A stretch of DNA of 64,000 bases from Microbispora oryzae (GTDB lineage Bacteria > Actinomycetota > Actinomycetes > Streptosporangiales > Streptosporangiaceae). The notes under the pieces are model-generated. The model worked only from the letters and a program-made list of their open reading frames with translations. It searched no databases and was not told where the DNA came from. The translations under genes and the position numbers were made by a program. Location: the NCBI RefSeq assembly GCF_017896165.1, contig NZ_JAFCNB010000024.1, positions 40,793-104,792 of the forward strand. The letters run 5' to 3'. How positions within the stretch are numbered: position 1 is the stretch's first letter; each line of letters opens with the position of its first letter. This document shows, piece by piece, positions 18,403-26,923 of this stretch.

Positions 18403-19020
18403 GTGGACGCCATGACCGATCATCGCGATGTGCGAGCCGGTGACCGTGACCGCGACAGGGTCGCCGAGAAGCTGCGTGTCGCGGTCGGCGAGGGGCGCAT
18501 CTCCCTGGAGGAGCTGAACGAGCGGATCGACCGGGTGTACGCCGCCCGGACGCTCGGCGACCTGGACGGCATCGTGGCCGACCTGCCGGGAGACGCCGTG
18601 ACGGCGGCCCCGGTCAGGCCCGTCGTGCGGACGCCCACCCAATATCCGGCCGAATACTCAGCCGAGCTGCAGCTTCACACGGTCAGCGGCCGGCTCGCGC
18701 AGGTGGGCCGGTGGGTCGTCCCGCGCACGCTCAGCGCCAGGGCGGGCCGGTGGGGCCGGGTGCGGATCGACTTCACCCAGGCGGACTGCCCGCACCACGA
18801 GGTCGTCCTCGACGTGGGGATCAGCTCCTGGTTCGGCGACGTCATCGTGGTGGTCCCGCGCGGCTGGCGGGTGCGCGACGACGAGGTCGTCCGGCTGCGG
18901 CTGGGCGCCGTCCACAACCGCCCGCCGGTCCCGCTGGCGCCCGACGGCGTCACCGTGCGGCTCACCGGCTACGTGCGGACCGGGGACGTCTGGGTGCGCT
19001 ACCGCCGGTCCGCTACCTGA
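18403..19020 (+). CDS. DUF1707 (SHOCT-like) protein
   Basis: 205 aa. The N-terminal ~60 residues are a DUF1707 domain (VRAGDRDRDRVAEKLRVAVG, ISLEELNERIDRVYAARTLGDL). The C-terminal half resembles the beta-strand domain found in cell-wall-active LiaF-like proteins. Unlike many relatives it has no transmembrane helix. GTG 18403 is chosen for its leaderless context; ATG 18412 is possible. It lies inside the sugar block and ends 10 bp before evaC. Function unknown; likely an envelope- or regulation-related passenger. Confidence 0.75.
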   Translation: MDAMTDHRDVRAGDRDRDRVAEKLRVAVGEGRISLEELNERIDRVYAARTLGDLDGIVADLPGDAVTAAPVRPVVRTPTQYPAEYSAELQLHTVSGRLAQVGRWVVPRTLSARAGRWGRVRIDFTQADCPHHEVVLDVGISSWFGDVIVVVPRGWRVRDDEVVRLRLGAVHNRPPVPLAPDGVTVRLTGYVRTGDVWVRYRRSAT

Positions 19021-19030
19021 GGAGGGTCGC

Positions 19031-20275
19031 ATGGCGTGCCGAATCTGTTCGGGCCGTCTCCAGCAGTTCGCCGACTTCGGGAGCCAGCCCGTCTCGGACG
19101 CCTTCGTCGCGCCGTGCGACAGGGAGGGCGACGGGCAGGGTGACACGGCCGGGGAGTACTTCTTCCGCCTCGCCGTGGGGATCTGCGAGAGCTGCTCGAT
19201 GGCGCAGCTGCTTGAGGAGGTGCCGCGGGAGCGGATGTTCCACGAGGACTACCCCTATCTGTCCTCCGGCTCGGCTGTGATGCGGGCGCACTTCGGGTCC
19301 CTGGCCCGGCGTCTGCTGGCCACCGAGCTGGCCGGGCCCGACCCGTTCGTCGTGGAGCTGGGCTGCAACGACGGCACCATGCTGGAGACCGTCGCCTCGG
19401 CGGGCGTGCGCCATCTGGGCGTCGAGCCGTCCGGCGGGGTCGCCCGCCTGGCCGCCGCCAGGGGAGTGCGGGTGCGCGAGGACTTCTTCGAGGCCGGCAC
19501 GGCCGAGGCCATCCTGAACGAGCACGGGCCCGCCGACGTCATCTACGCGGCGAACACCCTGTGCCACATCCCCTACCTCGACTCGGTCATGAGCGGCGTC
19601 GACACGCTGCTGCGCCCCGACGGCGTGTTCGTGTTCGAGGACCCCTACCTGGGGGACATCGTCGAGCGCACGTCGTTCGACCAGATCTACGACGAGCACT
19701 TCTACTTCTTCCGCGCGGGCTCGGTGCGGCTGATGGCCCGCCGCCACGGGTTCGACCTCGTCGGCGTCGAGCGCCTGCCGGTCCACGGCGGCGAGGTGCG
19801 CTACACGCTCGCCCGCCGCGGCGCGCGCCCCGTGTCGCCCGCCGTCGACGCACTGGTCGCGGCGGAGGAGGCCGCGGGGCTCGGCGACCCGGAGACGCTG
19901 CGCGCGTTCGCCGCCAGGGTCGCGGCCAACCGCGACCGCCTCGTCGGGCTGCTCACCGGTCTGCGCGACCGCGGCGCGACCGTGTACGGCTACGGCGCCA
20001 CGGCCAAGAGCGCCACCGTCCTGAACTACTGCGGGATCGGCCCCGACCTGGTGAGGTTCGTCTCCGACACCACGCCGGCCAAGCAGGGCCGGCTCACCCC
20101 GGGGTCGCACATCCCCGTGCGCGGGCCGGAGGCGTTCGCCGACCCCTACCCCGACTACGCGCTGCTGTTCGCGTGGAACCACGCCGAGGAGATCATGGCG
20201 AAGGAGACGGCCTTCCGCGAGGCGGGCGGCACGTGGATCCTCTACGTCCCGGACGTTCACCTCGTCCGGGCCTGA
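19031..20275 (+). CDS. evaC: NDP-hexose 3-C-methyltransferase (EvaC/TylCIII type)
   Basis: 414 aa. The zinc-binding N-terminal domain (CRICSGRLQQFADFGSQPVSDAF, then GICESCSMAQL) is followed by an AdoMet domain (VVELGCNDGTMLE, GVEPSGG). The C-terminal part carries the conserved DQIYDEHFYFF and YGYGATAKSATVLNY motifs. The family methylates C3 of 4-keto-2,6-dideoxy sugars. GGAGG lies just before the ATG, in the sequence TGAGGAGGGTCGC. Strongly predicted as C3 methylation in L-vancosamine- or mycarose-type pathways. The next gene is the epimerase, 26 bp on. Confidence 0.93.
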   Translation: MACRICSGRLQQFADFGSQPVSDAFVAPCDREGDGQGDTAGEYFFRLAVGICESCSMAQLLEEVPRERMFHEDYPYLSSGSAVMRAHFGSLARRLLATELAGPDPFVVELGCNDGTMLETVASAGVRHLGVEPSGGVARLAAARGVRVREDFFEAGTAEAILNEHGPADVIYAANTLCHIPYLDSVMSGVDTLLRPDGVFVFEDPYLGDIVERTSFDQIYDEHFYFFRAGSVRLMARRHGFDLVGVERLPVHGGEVRYTLARRGARPVSPAVDALVAAEEAAGLGDPETLRAFAARVAANRDRLVGLLTGLRDRGATVYGYGATAKSATVLNYCGIGPDLVRFVSDTTPAKQGRLTPGSHIPVRGPEAFADPYPDYALLFAWNHAEEIMAKETAFREAGGTWILYVPDVHLVRA

Positions 20276-20301
20276 GGTCGCCGGGACGAAGGAGTCGTTC
20301 A

Positions 20302-20874
20302 GTGCAGCACCGCGGGCTCGCCGTGACGGGCGCCTACGAGTTCGTTCCCGAGGTCTTCCCCGACGACCGCGGCACGTTCGCCTCTCCGTACCAGGAGGGC
20401 GCGTTCGCGGCCGCGGTCGGCCGGCCGCTGTTCCCCGTCGCGCAGGTCAGCCGCAACGTGTCGCGGCGCGGCGTCGTGCGCGGGGTTCACTACACGCTCG
20501 TCCCGCCGGGGACCGCCAAGTACGTGTACTGCGCGGCCGGGCGGGTGCTGGACATGGTGGTCGATCTGCGGGTCGGTTCGCCGACGTTCGCCCGCTGGGA
20601 GGCCGTGGAGCTGGCCGGCGACACGGCGCGGGCGGTGTATCTGCCGCCCGGCGCCGGTCACGCGTTCGCCGCGCTGGAGGACGACACGGTGGTCTGCTAC
20701 CTGCTGTCCACCGAATACCGCAAGGAGAACGAGCTGACGCTGTCGGTGTACGACGAGGAGATCGGGCTGGCGCTGCCGGCGGGGACGCCGCACGTGCTGT
20801 CCGAGCGCGACCGCGCCGCGCCGACCCTGGCCGAGGCGGCGGCGCTGGGCCTGCTGCCCGAGTACGTCGGTTGA
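20302..20874 (+). CDS. evaD: NDP-4-keto-6-deoxyhexose 3,5-epimerase (RmlC-like, EvaD type)
   Basis: 190 aa. GTG start at 20302 with GAAGGAG 7 bases upstream; the open frame extends far upstream but lies in another frame of evaC. The RmlC cupin is complete: FPDDRGTFASPY, QVSRNVSRRGVVRGVHY with the catalytic His of the VRGxHY motif, and the PPGAGHAF strand. In the vancosamine pathway this enzyme acts as a C5 epimerase giving the L-series sugar. Ends 20 bp from the convergent evaB. Confidence 0.92.
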   Translation: MQHRGLAVTGAYEFVPEVFPDDRGTFASPYQEGAFAAAVGRPLFPVAQVSRNVSRRGVVRGVHYTLVPPGTAKYVYCAAGRVLDMVVDLRVGSPTFARWEAVELAGDTARAVYLPPGAGHAFAALEDDTVVCYLLSTEYRKENELTLSVYDEEIGLALPAGTPHVLSERDRAAPTLAEAAALGLLPEYVG

Positions 20875-20894
20875 CCCCCCACGCGGGGCGCGGG

Positions 20895-21995
20895 CTACAG
20901 GACCGAACGCAGCGCCGCGATGACCTTCTCCTGCAGGCCGGCCGGCAGCGAGGGGTACATCGGCAGCGAGAAGATCTCCCGGGCCAGCGACTCGGTCACC
21001 GGCAGGCTCCCCGGCCGCCGTCCGAGGTGGGCGAAGCCCGACATCGTGTGAACCGGCCACGGGTAGCTGACGTTGAGGTGGATGTCGTGGGCGCGCAGCG
21101 CCTCCAGAATCGCGTCGCGGCGGGGATGGCGCACGACGTACAGGTAGTAGGCGTGCTCGTTGCCCTCGGCGGTGACCGGGAGCACCAGGTCGGTGCCGGC
21201 CAGGCCCTCGGCGTAGCGCGCGGCGACCGCCCGCCGGGCGGCGAGGTAGTGGTCCAGGCGGCCCAGCTTGCGCCGCAGGATCTCGGCCTGCACCTCGTCG
21301 AGCCGGGCGTTGTGCCCGGGGGTCTCGACGACGTAGTAGACGTCCTCCATGCCGTAGTAGCGCAGCCGCCGCAGCCGCCGGTCCACGTCGGCGTCGTCGG
21401 TGATGACGGCGCCGCCGTCGCCGTACGCCCCGAGCACCTTGGTCGGATAGAACGAGAAGGCGGCGGCGTGGCCCATCGATCCGGCCGGCCTGCCGTGGTG
21501 GCGGGCGCCGTGCGCCTGCGCGCAGTCCTCAAGGATCACCAGGCCGCGCTCGGCGGCCAGCCGTTCCAGCGGGGCCATGTCCACGCACTGGCCGTACAGG
21601 TGGACCGGCAGCAGGCACCGGGTGCGGGGCGTGATCGCGGCCTCGGCCCGCGACACGTCCATGAGGTACGTCGCGGGGTCGACGTCGACGAAGACGGGGG
21701 TCGCCCCGACGGAGTCGATCGCGACCACGGTCGGCGCGGCGGTGTTGGAGACGGTGACGACCTCGTCGCCCGGGCCGACGCCGAGCGCCTGCAGTCCGAG
21801 CTTGACGGCGTTGGTGCCGTTGTCGACGCCCGTGCAGTGACGCACGCCGTGATAGGCGGCGAACTCCGCCTCGAACGAACTCACGCTCTCACCGAGGATG
21901 AGGCGGCCCGAGCGGAACACCGTCTCGACGGCGTCCATGATGTCGTCCCGCTCCGCCTCGTATTCCGGCAGATAGTCCCAGACGCGCGTCGGCAT
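20895..21995 (-). CDS. evaB: PLP-dependent sugar aminotransferase (DegT/DnrJ/EryC1, EvaB type)
   Basis: 366 aa from ATG 21995 with AGGGAGG 8 bases upstream; the longer frame upstream has no coding character. DegT family motifs: [48 protein letters not shown] and the PLP lysine in [15 protein letters not shown]. Length and the YLPEYE start are those of C3 aminotransferases. It would install the C3 amino group on the diketo sugar made by EvaA. The missing partners for a full pathway are a 4-ketoreductase (EvaE) and the dTDP-glucose synthase and 4,6-dehydratase. Confidence 0.9.
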   Translation of the reverse strand: MPTRVWDYLPEYEAERDDIMDAVETVFRSGRLILGESVSSFEAEFAAYHGVRHCTGVDNGTNAVKLGLQALGVGPGDEVVTVSNTAAPTVVAIDSVGATPVFVDVDPATYLMDVSRAEAAITPRTRCLLPVHLYGQCVDMAPLERLAAERGLVILEDCAQAHGARHHGRPAGSMGHAAAFSFYPTKVLGAYGDGGAVITDDADVDRRLRRLRYYGMEDVYYVVETPGHNARLDEVQAEILRRKLGRLDHYLAARRAVAARYAEGLAGTDLVLPVTAEGNEHAYYLYVVRHPRRDAILEALRAHDIHLNVSYPWPVHTMSGFAHLGRRPGSLPVTESLAREIFSLPMYPSLPAGLQEKVIAALRSVL

Positions 21996-22166
21996 GGTCG
22001 TCCTCCCTGAGGCTCCGGAGTCACAATAAGCGCGGGCCGGCGGGCCGGTGGAACCCCTAGGAAATCGGGCCCGTACGTTAGGGGAGCTAAGGGGTGCTGC
22101 GTTCTCGGGGCGTTCACTAGATTGGCCGCCATAAACAGGACGTGCATTCCGGCCGAGAGGCTTGTC
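21996..22166. promoter_or_regulatory. Divergent control region evaB / glycosyltransferase with repeated TTAGGGG boxes
   Basis: 171 bp, AT-richer than neighbours. CCCCTAG (22054-22060), TTAGGGG (22078-22084) and TAAGGGG (22088-22094) form one inverted and two direct copies of a heptamer; the direct copies are 10 bp apart. SARP proteins bind short direct repeats, and a SARP gene is downstream, so this is a candidate target. Confidence 0.45.
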
Positions 22167-23396
22167 ATGGCGGGGCATTATTTCTTCCTGTGCCACCCAG
22201 ATCACGGTCACGTCATTCCGACCCTCGCCGTGGTCGCCGAACTGACCCGCCGGGGCAACCGGGTCACCTATCTCACCGCGCCGAGCACCGCCCCCCTCGT
22301 GGAGGGCGCGGGCGCGACCGCGCTGACGTACGAATCGGTCTACCGGGCGGCGCACGTGCGTGAGCTGGAGGACGACGCGCTCGGCCTGCTGGCGCTCCTG
22401 CTCGACGAGAGCGGCGCGATGCTGGAGCGGGTGGCCGGCCTCGCCGTCGACCGCCCCGACGTGATCGTCTACGACACCTCCGTGTTGCACGCCGGCCGCA
22501 TCCTGGCCCGCGTCTGGGGGGTGCCGGCGACCCAGCTCGTCCCGGTCTTCGCGTCCAACGCCCACTTCTCCTTCCTCCGCTCCATTTACGCGGGCGCGGA
22601 CGCCGGGCCGGACGCCGGGCCGGACTCCGGGCCGGACTCCGGGCCGGGCGACCTGCCCGGGTGGGTGGGGGAGATGCTGGCGCGGATCGAGGCGCTCGCC
22701 GCCGCCCACGGGATCACGGCCGACCCGGCCGAGCTGTGGTGGGAGGTGCCCGACTCCAATCTGGTGACGTTGCCGCGCGCCTTCCAGTTCGCCGGCGACA
22801 CCTTCGACGAGCGCTTCACCTTTGTCGGCCCCTGCCTGGGCGAACGCCGGTTCCTGACCGACTGGCGGCCGCCGGGTGACGGGCTGCCGATCGCGTTGCT
22901 GTCGTTCGGCACCGCGGCGGCCGAGCGGCCCGCCCTGCTGCGGACCTGCGCGCGCGGCCTCGCCGGGCTGCCGTGGCGCACGGTCGTCACCCTGGCCGAC
23001 GGCGTCGACCTCGCCGGCCTCGGGCCGCTGCCTTCCCACGTCGAGCCGCACCGCTGGGTGTCGCACGTCAGCGTGCTGCGCCACGCCGCAGTGGCCGTCA
23101 CCCACGGCGGGATCGGCACGGTCATGGAGGCCCTGTCGCACGGCTGCCCGCTGGTCGTCGTCCCCACCTCGGCGATGAACGGCCCGCCCGCCCGCCGCAT
23201 CGAGGAGCTGGGCCTCGGCCGCGCGCTCGACCCGGTGGGTCTCACCCCGGATCGGGTGGCCGAGGCGGTGCTCGCCGTCGCCGCGGACGAGTCCGTACGG
23301 CGCCGTGCCGCGCGGATGCGCCGGGAGATCCTGGCGTCGGGCGGAGCCGCGCGAGCCGCCGACGAGCTCGAACGGCGTCTGGCCAGGGCCGCCTGA
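22167..23396 (+). CDS. GT1 (MGT-type) glycosyltransferase
   Basis: 409 aa from ATG 22167 (GAGAGG upstream). GT-B fold: N-terminal [21 protein letters not shown] and C-terminal [20 protein letters not shown] followed by [15 protein letters not shown], the nucleotide-sugar site of macrolide-type glycosyltransferases. A low-complexity insert of GPDA/GPDS units (about residues 144-160) sits in the linker region. It is the obvious enzyme to attach the vancosamine-type sugar. No DesVIII/EryCII-like auxiliary protein is seen beside it. TGATG overlap with the SARP gene indicates co-translation. Confidence 0.9.
   Translation: MAGHYFFLCHPDHGHVIPTLAVVAELTRRGNRVTYLTAPSTAPLVEGAGATALTYESVYRAAHVRELEDDALGLLALLLDESGAMLERVAGLAVDRPDVIVYDTSVLHAGRILARVWGVPATQLVPVFASNAHFSFLRSIYAGADAGPDAGPDSGPDSGPGDLPGWVGEMLARIEALAAAHGITADPAELWWEVPDSNLVTLPRAFQFAGDTFDERFTFVGPCLGERRFLTDWRPPGDGLPIALLSFGTAAAERPALLRTCARGLAGLPWRTVVTLADGVDLAGLGPLPSHVEPHRWVSHVSVLRHAAVAVTHGGIGTVMEALSHGCPLVVVPTSAMNGPPARRIEELGLGRALDPVGLTPDRVAEAVLAVAADESVRRRAARMRREILASGGAARAADELERRLARAA
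22599..22646 (+). repeat. 4 x 12-bp repeat (GACKCCGGGCCG) inside the glycosyltransferase gene
   Basis: Four units in two pairs: GACGCCGGGCCG twice, then GACTCCGGGCCG twice. They encode DAGP/DSGP. The unit matches the response-regulator repeat at 14241 in 11 of 12 bases. Confidence 0.9.
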
Positions 23397-24931
23397 TGGA
23401 CGGCGCGATGGTCGGCGGGACGGCCGGTGTGATGGTCAGCGGGACGGCCGGGCCGGGCCGGCGGCCCGTGTTCGAGTTCCGCGTGCTGGGTCCGCTCACG
23501 GTGCTCAAGGACGGCGTCGAGCTGCCGATGCGGGCCAACCGGGAGCTGGTGATCCTGGCCAGCCTGCTGCTCAACGCCAACCGGGTGATGAGCGTGGAGC
23601 GGCTGATCGAGGCCGTGTGGTCGGACGCCGCGCCGCGCAGCGCCTGGCGGCAGATCGCCATCTGCGTCTCGCGGCTGCGCCGCACCCTGGGCGCGGGAGT
23701 GATCGAGACCTCCAGCCCCGGCTACCTGCTCAGGGCCGCGTCCGACAGCGTCGACTGGGGGCGGTTCACCACGCTGGTGGCCCGGTCGCGCGGCGAGGCC
23801 GCGGGCGGAGACCGCGACCGGGCGGTCCTGCTGCTGCGCGAGGCCCTCGCCCTGTGGCAGGGAGAGCCGTTCGAGGACATCCGCGGCCTCGGCTACGACG
23901 CCGCGCGGATGGCCGAGGTCCGCCTGGACGCCCTGGAGACCTGCCTCGACCTGGAGATCGAGCTGGGCCGCCACCACCAGGTCATCCCCGAGTTGCTCGC
24001 CCTGGTCGCGGAGTCGCCGCTGCGGGAGCGGCCCCGGGCCCAGCTCATGCTCGCGCAGTATCGCGCCGGCCGCCGGGCCGAGGCGCTGCGCACCTACCAG
24101 GAGACCCGGCGCCACCTGCTGGAACAGATCGGCCTGGAGCCAGGCCCGGCGCTGCGGCGGCTGCACGAGCAGATCCTCAGGGACGAGTCGGTGCTGATGC
24201 GCGCGTCCGCGCCCCGGCCGCGGGCCGGACAAATGGTGCCGTGCCAGCTTCCGCCGCAGGTCCTGCCGTTCGTCGGGCGGGCGGACGAACTGACGGCGCT
24301 GGACGCCGCGCTCCGTCCCGATCCGGAGACGGCCCGGCCGGGCACGATGATCCTGAGCGGCCCCGCAGGTGTGGGCACGACCACGCTCGCGCTTCGTTGG
24401 GGACACGCCCGGATCGACTGGTTCCCCGACGGCCAGCTGTTCGCCGACATGGCCGAGGACGGCTCCGCGACCGTGCTCGACCGGTTCCTGCGGGCGCTCG
24501 GTGTGCCGGGCCCCGACATTCCGGACGACCACGCCGAGAAGGTGTCGCTCTACCGGAGCTGTACGGCCCGCCGACGGCTGCTGGTCGTGCTGGACGACGT
24601 CCGCGACGCCGCGCAGGCCCGGCCGCTGCTGCCGGGCGGCCCCGCCTGCCGGGTGATCGTCACCAGCGCCCGGCCGCTCGACGACCTGGTGGCCCGGCAG
24701 GGCGCGCACCGCGTCTTCGTGCCGCCGCTCGGCGACGACGTGGCCAGGGAGCTGGCCGGGATGCTGGTCGGACCGGCCGGGACGGCACTCGGCCCGCAGG
24801 CCGTGACCGAGCTGGTGAGCGACCTGGTGACCACCTCGTGCGGCAGCCCGCTGTCGCTGCGGCTGGGCGCGGCCCGCCTGCAGTCCCGCTCCGCCGCCCT
24901 CGTGCCGGGCGCGGCCCGGCCCCGCTCCTGA
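23396..24931 (+). CDS. SARP-family regulator with NB-ARC domain lacking the P-loop lysine
   Basis: 511 aa; ATG 23396 overlaps the previous stop (TGATG). After a repeat-coded N-terminus it has an OmpR-like winged helix ([18 protein letters not shown], about 25-105) and a BTAD domain (about 112-260), the SARP signature. An NB-ARC ATPase portion begins near 280. Its P-loop reads GPAGVGTTT (322-330), so Thr328 replaces the usual Lys; Walker B LLVVLDDV is intact. The TPR region of AfsR-type proteins is absent. A probable pathway activator, perhaps with an ATP-insensitive switch. Confidence 0.88.
   Translation: MDGAMVGGTAGVMVSGTAGPGRRPVFEFRVLGPLTVLKDGVELPMRANRELVILASLLLNANRVMSVERLIEAVWSDAAPRSAWRQIAICVSRLRRTLGAGVIETSSPGYLLRAASDSVDWGRFTTLVARSRGEAAGGDRDRAVLLLREALALWQGEPFEDIRGLGYDAARMAEVRLDALETCLDLEIELGRHHQVIPELLALVAESPLRERPRAQLMLAQYRAGRRAEALRTYQETRRHLLEQIGLEPGPALRRLHEQILRDESVLMRASAPRPRAGQMVPCQLPPQVLPFVGRADELTALDAALRPDPETARPGTMILSGPAGVGTTTLALRWGHARIDWFPDGQLFADMAEDGSATVLDRFLRALGVPGPDIPDDHAEKVSLYRSCTARRRLLVVLDDVRDAAQARPLLPGGPACRVIVTSARPLDDLVARQGAHRVFVPPLGDDVARELAGMLVGPAGTALGPQAVTELVSDLVTTSCGSPLSLRLGAARLQSRSAALVPGAARPRS
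23407..23454 (+). repeat. 2 x 24-bp repeat at the SARP N-terminus
   Basis: GATGGTCGGCGGGACGGCCG and its copy GATGGTCAGCGGGACGGCCG start at 23407 and 23431. They encode MVGGTAG and MVSGTAG ahead of the conserved domain. Confidence 0.8.
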
Positions 24932-25034
24932 AAACCTCGCCCCTGAAACCCGGGTTCCGGAATCCCGCGCTGATATTCGCGCTCCTGATCCCGGCTCCCG
25001 GCACAGTCTGCGGCACAGCTACCGTTCAGCGGCC

Positions 25035-25082
25035 GCTTCAGTGTCCGCTTCAGTGTCCGCTTCAGTGTCCGGTTCAGTGTCC
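25035..25082. repeat. 4 x 12-bp repeat (GCTTCAGTGTCC) spanning a stop codon
   Basis: Three identical copies plus one with a single change fill the end of the convergent gap after the SARP gene. The last copy (25071-25082) contains the TGA stop (25076-25074, minus strand) of the FAD monooxygenase. The rest of the gap (24932-25034) holds AACCCGGGTT, a 10-bp palindrome, and nothing else clear. Confidence 0.9.
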
Positions 25083-26771
25083 GGCTCGGTTCCTGGCCAG
25101 GATCGACTCCAGCGCGCCGGTCAGCGCGTCGTCCGGCGCGGGCCCGGCCGTCCGCCACCCCACGTGACCGTCGGGGCGCACGAGCACCGCGCCGGCTTCG
25201 GCCACGCCGTACGCGCCGGCCCAGTCGGGGGAGGTCAGCGGGACGCCACCGGCCCGGCCTCCGGCGATCCCGGGGGTCGTCTCCGCGGCCGTCTCGGCTG
25301 CGATCCCCGCGCCGATCCCCGCGCCGGTCTCTGCGCCGATTTCGACGGTGGCGATCTCCACGCCGGTGCGGCGCGTGGCGGCGGCGGCCCGCTCCGGCCA
25401 CCCCGCGCCCGCCGGGGACATCAGCGTGAAGCGGGGCCCCAGCAGGTCGAGCGTCGACACGGGGCCGTCGGCGCCGGTCAGCCAGACGTGCGGCGCGCGA
25501 TGGCCGGGCCGGGCCGTCGGAAGGTAGGCGCGGTAGGGGTCGCCGGTGACCGGGACGGGGGTGCCGTCGGGCACCACCGCGGCCGACTCGTAGTGGAAAC
25601 CGAGCACCAGGCCCTCGCAGCTGCGGCGCCCCGCCTGCTGGTCGATGGCCTCGTCCATGGACAGCGCCCCCTCCATCATGCGGAAGGTGATCAGCGCGTT
25701 GCGCAGGCTCTCCTCGACCGTGCGCGCCGCGATCGGGCGCCGTTCGGCCGTGTAGGTGTCGAGCAGCCCCGGACCGGCCGTGCCGCGCGACACGGCGGCG
25801 AGCTTCCAGGCGAGGTTGTGGGCGTCCTGGATGCCGCAGTTCATGCCGAACCCACCCTGCGGGGTCGCCACGTGCGCGGCGTCGCCGGCCAGGAACACGC
25901 GGCCGCTCTGGAACGCGGTGGCGACCTTGGCCTGCTGCAGCCAGGGCATGACCCCGAGGATCGCGACCGGCAGGCCGGGCACGCCGACGGCCGCCCGCAC
26001 GGCGGCCAGGCAGGCCTCCTCGGTGAAGTCGGCGGGGCTGCCGCCCGTCTCCGGGTCGTAGCCGGTCTGCAGCATCCAGCGCCGCCGGTGGTCGACCGCC
26101 TCGATCGCGCAGGGCGGATCGCGGAGGAACGACAGGGCGGCCAGACGCTCCGGCGGGAGGAAGCCGAGGTCGGCCTCGAACATGATGCTGATCATGTGGC
26201 CTATCGGCGGCGGGCCCTCTGCCGCGATGCCGAGGCCCTCCCGGACGCCGCTGCGGCTGCCGTCGGCCGCGACGACGTATCGGCAGGTCACGAGGGCATC
26301 CCCGCCGCGCCAGGAGATCTCCGCCCGGGCGCCGTCCGGCCCCGGCAGCAGGGCGGTCATCGTGGCGCCGAACCGGACGTCCGCGTACGGCTCCGCCTCG
26401 GCGCGCCGCCGCAGGATCACCTCAAGCAGGTCCTGCGAGCACAGGCACGTGTACGTGGGGCTGTGCGGGGCGTCCCGTGCGAGCGCCGCGGCCGACCTGA
26501 CGAAGTCGCCCGCGGTCAGCGTGGTGCCGACGCCGACGGCGAGGTAGTCCTCGCGCGGCATGCCGGCCTTCTCCACCTCGTCCTGGAGACCCCAGGCGCG
26601 CAGCAGCTCCATCGTGCGGGTGCTGATGAGCCGCGCCTTCGGGAAGACGGACGTCCCGGAGTGCCGCTCGACCAGCAGCGTGGACATTCCGTGCCGGGCG
26701 AGCTCGATCGTCATGCAGAGCCCGACCGGTCCGCCGCCGACGACCAGAACGTCCACGTCGATTCTTTTCAC
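25074..26771 (-). CDS. FAD-dependent aromatic hydroxylase-like monooxygenase (PheA/TfdB group)
   Basis: 565 aa from GTG 26771. The dinucleotide-binding VVGGGPVGLCMTIEL follows directly. The second FAD motif, GRVFLAGDAAHVATPQGG then FGMNCGIQDAHNLAWKL, is that of class A flavoprotein hydroxylases, including RdmE/PgaE-type polyketide oxygenases. The C-terminal thioredoxin-like domain (about 400-565) contains a Gly/Ala/Glu-rich repeat insert near 480-505. The ORF could extend upstream, but the GTG sits 3 bases after the predicted transcription start. Substrate unknown; it is divergent from the fatty-acid-like operon. Confidence 0.85.
   Translation of the reverse strand: MKRIDVDVLVVGGGPVGLCMTIELARHGMSTLLVERHSGTSVFPKARLISTRTMELLRAWGLQDEVEKAGMPREDYLAVGVGTTLTAGDFVRSAAALARDAPHSPTYTCLCSQDLLEVILRRRAEAEPYADVRFGATMTALLPGPDGARAEISWRGGDALVTCRYVVAADGSRSGVREGLGIAAEGPPPIGHMISIMFEADLGFLPPERLAALSFLRDPPCAIEAVDHRRRWMLQTGYDPETGGSPADFTEEACLAAVRAAVGVPGLPVAILGVMPWLQQAKVATAFQSGRVFLAGDAAHVATPQGGFGMNCGIQDAHNLAWKLAAVSRGTAGPGLLDTYTAERRPIAARTVEESLRNALITFRMMEGALSMDEAIDQQAGRRSCEGLVLGFHYESAAVVPDGTPVPVTGDPYRAYLPTARPGHRAPHVWLTGADGPVSTLDLLGPRFTLMSPAGAGWPERAAAATRRTGVEIATVEIGAETGAGIGAGIAAETAAETTPGIAGGRAGGVPLTSPDWAGAYGVAEAGAVLVRPDGHVGWRTAGPAPDDALTGALESILARNRAGH
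25302..25337 (-). repeat. 3 x 12-bp repeat in the FAD monooxygenase gene
   Basis: GATCCCCGCGCC occurs twice in tandem (25302-25325), followed by a diverged GGTCTCTGCGCC (25326-25337). In frame it encodes the GAGI/GAET-rich insert of the C-terminal domain. Confidence 0.8.
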
Positions 26772-26773
26772 GA

Positions 26774-26807
26774 TGTCACAGTCATATACGACGCCCGGCG
26801 CGGTCAA
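26774..26807 (-). promoter_or_regulatory. Putative promoter of the FAD monooxygenase gene
   Basis: On the minus strand, TTGACC (26807-26802) and TATGAC (26786-26781) are 15 bases apart, placing transcription start about 3 bases before the GTG at 26771. The mRNA would be nearly leaderless. The remaining gap to 26923 is AT-rich and should hold the fabG promoter. Confidence 0.4.
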
Positions 26808-26923
26808 TGAGCGGCCGATGAATGGATAACCGCGTGATACAGGGATGATGTCGCCGCTCAGTAGCTTTGCAGACATAAATCCAGATAACTCATCTTGCGG
26901 TTTCCTATTTCCTGGAGACGCTG

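Noticed and set aside
19561..20301. Long frame leading into the 3,5-epimerase
   Set aside because: It is an out-of-frame reading of evaC; the epimerase starts at GTG 20302 with GAAGGAG upstream.
25074..26771. Sugar N-oxygenase (nitrososynthase) giving a nitro sugar such as kijanose
   Set aside because: Sequence is a class A FAD aromatic-hydroxylase type, not the acyl-CoA-dehydrogenase-like fold of nitrososynthases.
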